Source of the DNA: an uncultured Eubacteriales bacterium
GTDB lineage: Bacteria > Bacillota > Clostridia > Christensenellales > CAG-138
DNA: 64,000 bases
Direction of reading: 5' to 3'
NCBI GenBank assembly: GCA_900546845.1
Contig: UREK01000001.1
Span: 62,001-126,000, forward strand
Below the pieces are notes generated by a model that was not told the origin of the DNA, ran no database searches, and saw only the letters and a program-made list of their open reading frames with translations. Below, one piece after another: positions 34,425-41,274 of the stretch. The position numbers were made by a program, and so were the translations under genes. Position 1 is the first letter of the stretch, and every line of letters begins with the position of its first letter.

Positions 34425-34595
34425 TTATTCAGCCTTGGGAGCGCCAACGGGGCAGGAACCCTCGCATGCACCGCACTCAATGCACTTGTCGGGATCGATG
34501 ACGTAATGATCGTCACCCTGGGAGATCGCGCCAACGGGGCAATCCGCTTCGCAAGCGCCGCAGGAAATGCAAGCGTCGGTGATTACATATGCCAT
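34425..34595 (-). CDS. 2[4Fe-4S] ferredoxin
   Basis: 56-residue low-potential electron carrier of the clostridial type. Two cluster motifs are complete: CISCGACEADCP and CIECGACEGSCP, giving eight cysteines. The sequence begins MAYVITDACISCGAC, as in classic clostridial ferredoxins. The ATG at 34595 follows TGGAGGTAAATT. It is a single-gene unit ending at the bidirectional terminator. Serves pyruvate:ferredoxin oxidoreductase, hydrogenase or similar enzymes. Confidence 0.96.
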   Translation of the reverse strand: MAYVITDACISCGACEADCPVGAISQGDDHYVIDPDKCIECGACEGSCPVGAPKAE

Positions 34596-34670
34596 TTGAA
34601 TTTACCTCCAGTGTAGATTTCCCGTATATTGTAACATAAACGCGGAAAAAATCAAGAGGCGCGCACGTCG

Positions 34671-35843
34671 TTATTCCTGTGTATTTTCTGGCTGTGCCGG
34701 CGTGTGATTCCCATCCGCCGGCCTGCTGCCCTTGCTGCGCCTGCGCCCGCCGCGGCTACCGCGCCTGCGGCTTGGCGCGCCTCCCGGCCGGGGCTGTGTT
34801 TCGCCCGCTTCCGGGTCAGGGGCTGCGCCTGCGGCTTCCGTTCCCTCCGGCTCGCCGGGTTCCCTCCGTTCCTTCACAGGCAGGCGGCGCTTTTGCGGCT
34901 TCCGCTGCGGCTTTTTTGCCTCGGCGGCCAGCGCTTCGCCTTCGGCTGCGCTGGCTTCCGCCGGCATGGGTTTCGTGCTTTCGGCGAACTCTGCGGCAGC
35001 TTCTTCGCCGGGCTGCCGCGGGTGGGCAGGCGCGCTTTTCGCGCTCAGCTCCCGGAACGGATATTCCCGCACGTCGAACGTACCGTCGCTTAGGGCGACC
35101 TTCACGCGCGTGCGCTCGGTGATGACGTTGTTCTCGAGCACCGTGCCGCTGCCATCCGGCGTGAACACCTCGCGGCCGGGACGCGGCATTTGCTTGCGCA
35201 TGCTCTCATAAGCGTCCTGCTCATATTTCAGGCAGCACATGAGCCTGCCGCAGATGCCGGAGATCTTCGTGGGGGAGAGGGAGAGGTTCTGTTCCTTTGC
35301 CATCTTGATGGAAACGGGTGTGAAATCCGAAAGGAACGCCTTGCAGCAGACCGGGCGGCCGCAGGAGCCGAGCCCACCGAGCATCTTCGCCTCATCCCGC
35401 ACGCCGATCTGCCTTAGTTCAATGCGCGTTTTGAACACGCTTGCGAGATCCTTGACCAGCTCGCGGAAATCCACACGGCCATCCGCGGTAAAATAGAACA
35501 CTACCTTGGAGCCGTTGAATGTATATTCCACGTCCACGAGCTTCATTTCGAGCTTATGGGCCTGGATCTTTTCCATGCAGATGGCGTAGGCCTCGCTTTC
35601 GCGGGCACGGTTTTTGTCCCGCTGTTCACGGTCGTGCGCCGTTGCAACACGCACCACGCTCTTGAGGGGGGCGATGATCTTGTCGTCCTCCACTTCCTGC
35701 GGGGCGGCGACCACGTCGCCAAACTCGGTGCCGCGGGCCGTCTCCACGATCACGCCGTCGCCTTCCTTCACTGCAAGTTCACCGGGGTCAAAATAGTACA
35801 TTTTGCCGCCGTCTTTAAATCTTACGCCGATTACGGTCTTCAT
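34671..35843 (-). CDS. ricT: PSP1-domain protein RicT/YaaT with basic C-terminal extension
   Basis: 390 residues. The PSP1 domain spans about residues 1-270, with VIGVRFKDGGKMYYFDPGE at the start and the conserved cysteine clusters LGSCGRPVCCKAFL and ICGRLMCCLKYE. In Bacillus, RicT (YaaT) works with RicA and RicF in an Fe-S complex that affects RNase Y, sporulation and biofilm decisions. The last ~100 residues are an Ala/Pro/Glu-rich then Arg-rich extension (SRRRGSRGGRRRSKG), which is longer than usual and may bind RNA. The ATG overlaps the stop of holB (ATGA). Same gene order as the yaaQ-holB-yaaT region of Bacillus. Confidence 0.92.
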   Translation of the reverse strand: MKTVIGVRFKDGGKMYYFDPGELAVKEGDGVIVETARGTEFGDVVAAPQEVEDDKIIAPLKSVVRVATAHDREQRDKNRARESEAYAICMEKIQAHKLEMKLVDVEYTFNGSKVVFYFTADGRVDFRELVKDLASVFKTRIELRQIGVRDEAKMLGGLGSCGRPVCCKAFLSDFTPVSIKMAKEQNLSLSPTKISGICGRLMCCLKYEQDAYESMRKQMPRPGREVFTPDGSGTVLENNVITERTRVKVALSDGTFDVREYPFRELSAKSAPAHPRQPGEEAAAEFAESTKPMPAEASAAEGEALAAEAKKPQRKPQKRRLPVKERREPGEPEGTEAAGAAPDPEAGETQPRPGGAPSRRRGSRGGRRRSKGSRPADGNHTPAQPENTQE

Positions 35844-36775
35844 TGGTTCGTTACTGCCTCCGATAGTTCTAAAAAGAGCCTGTCCGCCACCGCGAGATCC
35901 ATCAAAGCGCCCGCGCTTGCGGCATAGAGCTCGTTGGTTGCTTTTGCAAGCATCTCTATCATACCCGTTACGCGGCCGGTTGTAAAGCGTGCGGCCAGCG
36001 CGGCGACCGCATCCCGTTGGTCCGGGTTTTCCGGCGCAGCGCCGGTTTCCGCGCACCGCGCGAGCAGGTCCCGCAAGAAGGAAAGCATGAAGGCGAACGC
36101 ATCCGCCGCTCCCCGGTTGGCGCAGAGCTTCTTCGTTGCGCCGAGCGGGAGTTCCCCGCGCAGCAGGGCGGTCAGCGCCGCAAAGGAATCCGCGCGCAGG
36201 GTGCGGAACGCCTCGTCCTCATACAAGCGGAGCGCGCGCGTCTCGCTGCCGCCGCCCGCTGCCGCATAAAGCCGCGCGGCGGCGGGCGGCGCCCCGCGCG
36301 CGAGCAGCAGTGCTTCGATTTCCGCCGCTGTGGAAAGGCCGACGCGGATCACGGCGCAGCGGGAAGCGACTGTGGGCAGGACGCCCGCGATGTTGCCTGT
36401 CAAAAGGAACACGGCGGAAGATGGCGGCTCCTCCAGCGTTTTGAGCAGCGCGTTCTGCACGGCGGTGCTCATACCGTGCGCGCCTTCGATGAGCGTGCAG
36501 CGCATGCGGCCGTCCATCGGGCTCTGCGCAAGCTCCGCAATGAGCTCCCGTATATCATCTATGCGCATGGCTGCGCCGTCGTATGCGCGGAACCCCGCAC
36601 TTTCCGCAAGGCGCGCTTCGTCGGCCTCACCCATGCAGACGAGCGCGGCAGCGCGGCGGGCCAGCCGCCGCGCCGGTTCCGGGTCGGCGCTTGAAATAAA
36701 AAAGGCATGGGAAACACGCGCAGCGCCGATGGCGGAGAGCAGGCGTTCCTCAGCCTTTTGCAGGGTCTTACTCAA
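35840..36775 (-). CDS. holB: DNA polymerase III delta-prime subunit
   Basis: 311-residue clamp-loader subunit. The AAA+ layout is present: VSHAFFISS in place of a working Walker A loop, MRIDDIRELIAEL, CTLIEGAHGMSTAVQNALLK, TLEEPPSSAVFLLTG and VLPTVASRCAVIRVG, which carries the SRC motif. Lack of a Walker A lysine is normal for delta-prime. It loads the sliding clamp as part of the polymerase III holoenzyme. Its start overlaps the end of darA and its end overlaps ricT, so the three are translated as a block. Confidence 0.93.
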   Translation of the reverse strand: MSKTLQKAEERLLSAIGAARVSHAFFISSADPEPARRLARRAAALVCMGEADEARLAESAGFRAYDGAAMRIDDIRELIAELAQSPMDGRMRCTLIEGAHGMSTAVQNALLKTLEEPPSSAVFLLTGNIAGVLPTVASRCAVIRVGLSTAAEIEALLLARGAPPAAARLYAAAGGGSETRALRLYEDEAFRTLRADSFAALTALLRGELPLGATKKLCANRGAADAFAFMLSFLRDLLARCAETGAAPENPDQRDAVAALAARFTTGRVTGMIEMLAKATNELYAASAGALMDLAVADRLFLELSEAVTNQ

Positions 36776-37098
36776 AACTTCTGGAAATCCTCCACATCAA
36801 CGATGAACACAGTCGCGCCGCCGAGCGTGACCTGGACGGGCGTGGGCGAGCTGTCCGTGTAGCCGGGCAGCGCGGAAGGGATCACCATGAACTCCTTGCG
36901 CGTGCTGGATTTGGACTTGATGACGTCGAGCGTCTCCGGAACCTTATCCTTTTCCACGCCGATCATGAGCGTGGTGTTGCCGCCATGCAGGAAGCCGCCG
37001 GTGGTCGAGATGCGCGTCACGCTGATGTTGTGCTGCACAAGTGCCTTTACGAGCCTTTTGGAATCGTCGTTTTGCACGATAGCGAAGATCAGTTTCAT
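36772..37098 (-). CDS. darA: Cyclic di-AMP receptor DarA (PstA/YaaQ family)
   Basis: 108-residue PII-like signalling protein. Diagnostic segments are MKLIFAIVQNDDSKRLVKAL, TRISTTGGFLHGGNTTLMIG and TVFIVDVEDFQKF. The GGFL-NTTL loop carries the c-di-AMP binding residues in the Bacillus and Staphylococcus proteins. Start ATG 37098 follows AAAGGAG. Just upstream of holB, as in Bacillus, where yaaQ, yaaR and holB are neighbours. Confidence 0.94.
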   Translation of the reverse strand: MKLIFAIVQNDDSKRLVKALVQHNISVTRISTTGGFLHGGNTTLMIGVEKDKVPETLDVIKSKSSTRKEFMVIPSALPGYTDSSPTPVQVTLGGATVFIVDVEDFQKF

Positions 37099-37120
37099 AT
37101 GATGCACTCCTTTCGGGTGT

Positions 37121-37774
37121 TTATTGCGCGGGTAAAAGCAGGCTGCCGAGCGCTTCCACGCTCGCCGCGGTATGCGTTGGCGCGCAGGAGGCGATCTCCT
37201 CCGCGCTGCCGTAGCCATACAGCACGCCGATGGAGGGAACGCCGACCGCATTTGCGGCCGCAAGGTCATAATGCCGGTCGCCTACCATGACGATGGAAGT
37301 TTTGTCTGCCGCAAGCGCATCTACAGCCGTTTGCAGCAGGAAGGTCTTTTCCGCACTGCCGCCGGGCACGCCGCCCCAAAGACAGTCGATGAACGGGGCA
37401 AGGCCGTACCGTTCGAGATGGGACTGCGCCGTGGGCGTCACCTTGGAGGTGACGACGCAGACGCGCGCGCCTGCGGCCTTGAGCCGGCCAAGAAGAGCCG
37501 GGATGCCGGGATAAGGGTGGATCGCGTCCAGGCCAACGGTCTTTGCGAGCCGGTGATACCGATCGACCGCCTCCTGCACGCGCGATTGCGGGATTCCGAT
37601 GACGTCGCTGAAGCAGACTGCGAGCGGAGGGCCGACCATGGGCCGGAGCTGTTCGTCCGTCATGGGCGGAAGGCCCATTTCACACATTACTGCGCGTGCG
37701 CAGGCGAAGATGCCGGGAGCGGATTCAATGAGCGTGCCGTCAAGATCGAACAAAACCGTCTGATATAAAAGCAA
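37121..37774 (-). CDS. HAD-superfamily phosphatase (phosphoglycolate phosphatase-like)
   Basis: 217 residues. Motif I FDLDGTLIES with nucleophile Asp and acid/base Asp, motif II VVTSK, a Lys in the EKTF segment, and motif IV VMVGDRHYDLAAA. The helical cap (C1) lies at about residues 18-85. Matches the Gph/PpaX/Pgp group. It sits where Bacillus and many Clostridia have tmk (thymidylate kinase), between the decarboxylase-like gene and darA; no tmk is visible here. Substrate not deducible. Confidence 0.9.
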   Translation of the reverse strand: MLLYQTVLFDLDGTLIESAPGIFACARAVMCEMGLPPMTDEQLRPMVGPPLAVCFSDVIGIPQSRVQEAVDRYHRLAKTVGLDAIHPYPGIPALLGRLKAAGARVCVVTSKVTPTAQSHLERYGLAPFIDCLWGGVPGGSAEKTFLLQTAVDALAADKTSIVMVGDRHYDLAAANAVGVPSIGVLYGYGSAEEIASCAPTHTAASVEALGSLLLPAQ

Positions 37775-37816
37775 CGCGGGCTCCTTTACGAAATTATACT
37801 GAAGGGGTTTTTATAA

Positions 37817-39223
37817 TTATACCGCTTTTTCTTCCGCGACGCAAGCGGTTCGGCCATCCGTTATGCCAAAGAGCGAAAGCCCGGCTTCCCGGAACGCGAG
37901 CATGCGCTGCACGTCCGCCGGTTCGATGCGCTCGCCAGGGAAGAGCGTAGCAACGCCGGGCGGGTATGCGCCTGCCGCCTGCGCAGAGATGCGCCCGGCG
38001 CATTCCTCCAGCAAGACGGGTTCCGCAGGGGAAAGCAGCGCATCCCGCACGCGAAGCACGGGCGTTTTCTGAACCGCGACAGACGGAAGGTACGAAAACT
38101 GTCCTTGACCGGAGGGGAGCGCTTCGAGTGCGGCAAAAAGCCTTGTATACCAAGCGTCCGGGTCGGCAGGGGAGGTAATGCACACTACGGAGGCGAGATC
38201 CGCCATCTCCGGCACGACGCCGCGCGCCACGAGCGCCTCCTGCGCCATCGCGCCGCTGATGCCGCGCCCATTCACGCAAAACACCAGGCGCGTGAAATCG
38301 AGCGCCGCGCAGTTGCCGGTGGGCGCGAGCAGGGATACGCCTGCGGGCGGGCAGACGCGGAACCTTTCCCGCAGGGCGCGGATGCGCGCGGCATGGCGCT
38401 CCCATTCGCCGGTTTTAGCCTGGCTGAGCGCCCAGTCGAGCGAGAGCATCAGCGGATAAGAAGGGCTGCTGGTTTCGATGAGCGAGAGCGTTCTGCGGAT
38501 TTGCGCGTCCGGGATGGGGCATGTGGGGGAAGCGTGGAGAACCGCGGCCTGTGTCATGGCCCGCAGCGTCTTGTGGGCGCTGACGCACCAGAGATCGGCT
38601 TCCGAGGCGGCGTGCGCGGAAAGCTCCGGCACGAACGGGAAATGCGCGCCATGCGCTTGGTCGCAGAGCAAAAGCGCACCGTGGCGGCGGCAGACTGCGG
38701 CGATGGCGGCGACGTCTGCACACGCGCCGTAATAATTCGGACTTGTGAGGAACACTGCGTCCGCCCGGCTGCGGCTGAGCGCGGCTTCAATGGCCTCTGG
38801 CGTGACGACACCGCAAAACGGAGCGTCCGGCGTAAATTCCGGGTAGACGAAATCGCAGTCATGCCCGGCAAGCGCCACACCCGCGACGGCAGCCTTGTGG
38901 CAATCCCGCGCGAGGAGCACGCGTTTGTTTTTGCCGAGGGCGAGCAACATCGCAAGGATCCCGGCCGTGGAGCCGCCCACAAGCAGGAAGCTGTGCCGCG
39001 CGCCGTAGGCCTCTGCATAAGCGCGTTCGGCAGCGAGAATCGCGCCTTCCGGCGCATGCAGGTCGTCTGTGCCGGGGATCTCGGTCACGTCCCAGGGGGC
39101 GAGCGGCGCGCCAAGGGGGCCCATCAGGCTGCGGCCCTTGTGGCCGGGCATGTGGAAGCGCGCTGTGTTTCCGGCGGCGTAATCCCCGATGGCCTCCGGC
39201 AGGGTGCGGGGTTCGTCACGCAT
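37817..39223 (-). CDS. Orn/Lys/Arg decarboxylase-family PLP enzyme (YaaO/SpeA-like)
   Basis: 468 residues. PLP fold type I with FHMPGHKG near the start, FLLVGGSTAGILAML, LLLCDQAHGAHFPF (PLP Asp) and the Schiff-base lysine in VSAHKTLRAMTQ. These match the group annotated as arginine or lysine decarboxylase near the recombination and DNA-replication block of Firmicutes (YaaO). A C-terminal Orn/Arg/Lys decarboxylase domain follows from about residue 370 (PGVATLFPGERI). Polyamine-related amine production is likely but the amino acid is uncertain. Its start overlaps the end of the upstream membrane protein gene. Confidence 0.9.
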   Translation of the reverse strand: MRDEPRTLPEAIGDYAAGNTARFHMPGHKGRSLMGPLGAPLAPWDVTEIPGTDDLHAPEGAILAAERAYAEAYGARHSFLLVGGSTAGILAMLLALGKNKRVLLARDCHKAAVAGVALAGHDCDFVYPEFTPDAPFCGVVTPEAIEAALSRSRADAVFLTSPNYYGACADVAAIAAVCRRHGALLLCDQAHGAHFPFVPELSAHAASEADLWCVSAHKTLRAMTQAAVLHASPTCPIPDAQIRRTLSLIETSSPSYPLMLSLDWALSQAKTGEWERHAARIRALRERFRVCPPAGVSLLAPTGNCAALDFTRLVFCVNGRGISGAMAQEALVARGVVPEMADLASVVCITSPADPDAWYTRLFAALEALPSGQGQFSYLPSVAVQKTPVLRVRDALLSPAEPVLLEECAGRISAQAAGAYPPGVATLFPGERIEPADVQRMLAFREAGLSLFGITDGRTACVAEEKAV

Positions 39224-39842
39224 CGCTTTGCCCCGCGGCTCCGGCGGCCTGTGTTTTCGCCTCGTGCTTTGCTGCGAGGAGCGCTTCCAGGTGGCCGGTG
39301 AGCGTTTCGTCCGGGTGGAAGAGGATGTACCCTAGCTTCCCGTTCCGCTCGAAGACGAGCATGCTCGCCGTTTTGCGGGGCAAGCGGGTCAGGCGGGCGG
39401 TGTTGAAAAAGCCGGGCTTTTTGAGCGCGCCGCTGGGGGAGAACAGGCCGACCGTGTCCGGCTTTACGAGCGCGACGAGCTCGGCCGGAGCAATCTCTTC
39501 GGCGAGCTTCCCCTTGTTGGCGACCATGCGTTCAAAGAGCACCGTGCCGATTGGCCAGGGCCAAACGAGCTGATTGCCGTATTGATCCACTTCGCCCTCG
39601 GGCGCCGGTTTAAAGACGACGGTATAGCGATAGGAGCAAATGCGTCGCTTATAAATAAAGAGGCAAATGCCCACAAAGGAGAGGAACAGCGCAAACTGGC
39701 TCAGGCTGTGCCAAGGGGCGGGCAGTGTTGCGCAGAAATCCACGATCTGCCGCATGAATACGGCGATCAGCAGGAACAGGACAACGAGCAGAAAATCCGT
39801 CAGGGAAGTGCTTTTTTCATCCTTCAGATGCTGTTGATACAT
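39216..39842 (-). CDS. Unrecognised membrane protein upstream of the decarboxylase gene
   Basis: 208 residues. Two hydrophobic segments at about 15-35 and 45-62, a basic KRR, then a soluble domain of beta-strand-like pattern (RYTVVFKPAPEGEVDQYG, MVANKGKLAEEIAPAELVAL, SMLVFERNGKLGYILFHPDE). No family recognised. RBS GAGGT; a near-consensus promoter lies just upstream. The end overlaps the decarboxylase gene, so it leads that operon and may be anchored at the membrane facing the cytoplasm. Confidence 0.75.
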   Translation of the reverse strand: MYQQHLKDEKSTSLTDFLLVVLFLLIAVFMRQIVDFCATLPAPWHSLSQFALFLSFVGICLFIYKRRICSYRYTVVFKPAPEGEVDQYGNQLVWPWPIGTVLFERMVANKGKLAEEIAPAELVALVKPDTVGLFSPSGALKKPGFFNTARLTRLPRKTASMLVFERNGKLGYILFHPDETLTGHLEALLAAKHEAKTQAAGAAGQSDA

Positions 39843-39871
39843 AGCGGTACCTCATTTGAGTTGATATGAGT

Positions 39872-39900
39872 AATATAACATTAAGGAAGGTATGTGTCAA
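39872..39900 (-). promoter_or_regulatory. Promoter of the membrane protein-decarboxylase-darA-holB-ricT block
   Basis: On the minus strand TTGACA (39895-39900), 17-base spacer, TATATT (39872-39877), 30 bases before the ATG at 39842. The following seven genes are in one direction with small gaps. Confidence 0.8.
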
Positions 39901-40162
39901 TTTGACCGGATGAAATGAAGAACGCTGAGGGGTAAGCGCAGCGTTCTTCGGTTTTGGAAAGAGACTCTATGTACCATGAGACGATAGCAAATTTATTCCC
40001 CTATTGCGCGGGAGGGTGGATGGCCGCCGCCCTCCCGCGTTAGGGTGACACTAGAGGTTAGAAGACTATGATGGTTAGAATGATCTAACCAAGATGATGA
40101 TACCATGCGTCTGCCATGCTGCCAAGCGCAATTTTGATAAAGAAAAATTTTTTTCGGAAGTA
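39901..40162. other. Intergenic region with two strong hairpins upstream of the Feo operon
   Basis: 415 bases separate the flanking genes. AAGAACGCTG (39918-39927) pairs with CAGCGTTCTT (39939-39948), followed by CGGTTTT, a terminator shape reading plus-ward with no gene before it. CGCGGGAGGG (40007-40016) pairs with CCCTCCCGCG (40030-40039). A DtxR-like palindrome lies at 40073. No coding sequence was recognised. Confidence 0.5.
40073..40090. promoter_or_regulatory. TTAG-N6-CTAA operator, distal to the Feo operon
   Basis: GGTTAGAATGATCTAACC, a perfect dyad with 7-base arms, about 90 bases upstream of the first Feo promoter. Confidence 0.65.
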
Positions 40163-40191
40163 TTGACAACGCGAAGCAGGCTAGGTAAACT
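40163..40191 (+). promoter_or_regulatory. First promoter of the Feo locus
   Basis: TTGACA (40163-40168), 17-base spacer, TAAACT (40186-40191), with the operator at 40200-40215 over the start site. Confidence 0.78.
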
Positions 40192-40199
40192 ATATATAA

Positions 40200-40215
40200 G
40201 TTAGATGAAGCTAAC
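40200..40215. promoter_or_regulatory. TTAG-N6-CTAA operator overlapping the transcription start of the HMA gene
   Basis: GTTAGATGAAGCTAAC, a dyad with 5-base arms just after the -10 of the first Feo promoter, a position suited to repression by an iron-loaded DtxR/IdeR-type protein. Confidence 0.7.
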
Positions 40216-40257
40216 TGAATTTCGGCCTAAAATTTCAGGCTTGGGGAAAGGCGAAGC

Positions 40258-40641
40258 ATGGAAACGGCAATTCTGGTTGTGGCGCTGGCCGCATTCGTTG
40301 TGGTCGGCGTGAAGCACTATATAAAGAAACTCTCCTCCGGCTGCTGCGGCGCGAGCACGGAGAAGGAAAAACGCCTGCCCGTACAGGATGCAGAGGAAGG
40401 GCATTATCCATATGCCTATAAGATCACCGTGGAGGGCATGCATTGCAGCAACTGCGCCGTCCGGATCGAAAACGCGTTTCATGCAGAAGATGGCATGTGG
40501 GCGAAGGCGGACGTTGCGCGCGCATGCGTTTTGCTGCGCACGAAGCGGCCGGTGGAGGAAGGCAGATTGCGGCAGCTCGTTGCGCTTGCCGGGTATCATG
40601 CTGCTGCGGTGGAACTGGTAAAAGAAAGTTCCAGGAAATGA
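40258..40641 (+). CDS. Membrane-anchored heavy-metal-associated (HMA) domain protein of the Feo locus
   Basis: 127 residues. One membrane helix (about 4-20) followed by a basic segment and a vicinal Cys pair (Cys29-Cys30 in SSGCCGAS). This start resembles the FeoB-associated Cys-rich peptide encoded at the end of the locus. An HMA domain spans about 54-120 with the metal motif GMHCSNC (Cys63, Cys66). It thus looks like a fusion of a Cys-rich anchor with a copper-chaperone-like fold. No good AGGAGG is present (GGGGAAAGG). It has its own promoter and operator. Could deliver or sense metal at the FeoB pump; inference. Confidence 0.82.
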   Translation: METAILVVALAAFVVVGVKHYIKKLSSGCCGASTEKEKRLPVQDAEEGHYPYAYKITVEGMHCSNCAVRIENAFHAEDGMWAKADVARACVLLRTKRPVEEGRLRQLVALAGYHAAAVELVKESSRK

Positions 40642-40651
40642 TAGAAATCTA

Positions 40652-40680
40652 TTGACAAACAAAGTTAGAAATATTAAACT
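40652..40680 (+). promoter_or_regulatory. Second promoter of the Feo locus
   Basis: TTGACA (40652-40657), 17-base spacer, TAAACT (40675-40680). It has the same -10 as the first promoter and the operator 15 bases downstream. Confidence 0.78.
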
Positions 40681-40694
40681 ACAAGGCGGCAAGA

Positions 40695-40714
40695 GGGTTA
40701 GCGAATACTAACCC
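40695..40714. promoter_or_regulatory. TTAG-N6-CTAA operator of the feoA-feoA-feoB operon
   Basis: GGGTTAGCGAATACTAACCC, a perfect dyad with 7-base arms, the strongest of the set, between the second promoter and the first feoA. Degenerate half-sites TTAG...TAAA also occur at 40665 and 40733. Confidence 0.75.
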
Positions 40715-40771
40715 ATATATTTCGGGAAATGGTTAGGTTTTATAAACCAAACGTATTGGGAGGAGGACACG

Positions 40772-40984
40772 ATGATGCCGCTGACGATGGCGAAGAACGG
40801 GGAAAGCAATTACATCAAAAAAATCACCGGGAAGGACGAGGTGCGGCAGCACCTGGCGGAGCTTGGCTTCGTAGTGGGCGAATGCGTCACGGTTGTGAGC
40901 GAGACGGGCGGGAACATGATCCTTTCCGTCAAGGGGACGCGCATCGCGCTTGACCGCGGCATGGCGAACCGCATCCTGGTTTAA
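40772..40984 (+). CDS. feoA: FeoA domain protein
   Basis: 70-residue SH3-like protein that works with FeoB in ferrous iron uptake in the cytoplasm. Conserved pattern: KKITGKDEVRQHLAELGFVV, GECVTVVSETGGNMILSVKG, RIALDRGMANRILV. Start ATG 40772 (or the next codon, also ATG) follows GGGAGGAGG. First of two FeoA genes in tandem; it keeps the 'LAELGF' helix and 'RGMANRI' end typical of the shorter FeoA type in Clostridia. Confidence 0.92.
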   Translation: MMPLTMAKNGESNYIKKITGKDEVRQHLAELGFVVGECVTVVSETGGNMILSVKGTRIALDRGMANRILV

Positions 40985-41034
40985 GCCGGCGGCAGCGTGC
41001 ATAGAAAGGCAAACAAAAAAGGAGGGTTTCAAAT

Positions 41035-41256
41035 ATGAAAACGCTGAGGGAAGTGAAAGTCGGTGAGACCGCCGTTGTGGCGCGCCTGCACGGCGAAGGC
41101 GCTGTGAAGCGCCGCATCATGGACATGGGCATCACCAAGGGCACGGAGGTTTACGTGCGCAAGGTCGCACCGCTGGGAGATCCTATCGAGGTGACCGTGC
41201 GCAATTATGAGCTTTCCGTGCGCAAGGCCGATTGCGAAATGATCGAGATTGTATAA
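41035..41256 (+). CDS. feoA: FeoA domain protein (second copy)
   Basis: 73 residues. MKTLREVKVGETAVVARLHG, GAVKRRIMDMGITKGTEVYV, VRNYELSVRKADCEMIEI: the canonical FeoA layout, including the conserved RRRxxDMGI helix. RBS AAAGGAGGG. Only about 30 percent similar by eye to the copy just upstream, so the pair is likely two functional types rather than a recent duplication. FeoB starts 19 bases later. Confidence 0.93.
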   Translation: MKTLREVKVGETAVVARLHGEGAVKRRIMDMGITKGTEVYVRKVAPLGDPIEVTVRNYELSVRKADCEMIEIV

Positions 41257-41274
41257 AAGGGGGAGTGAGAGACC

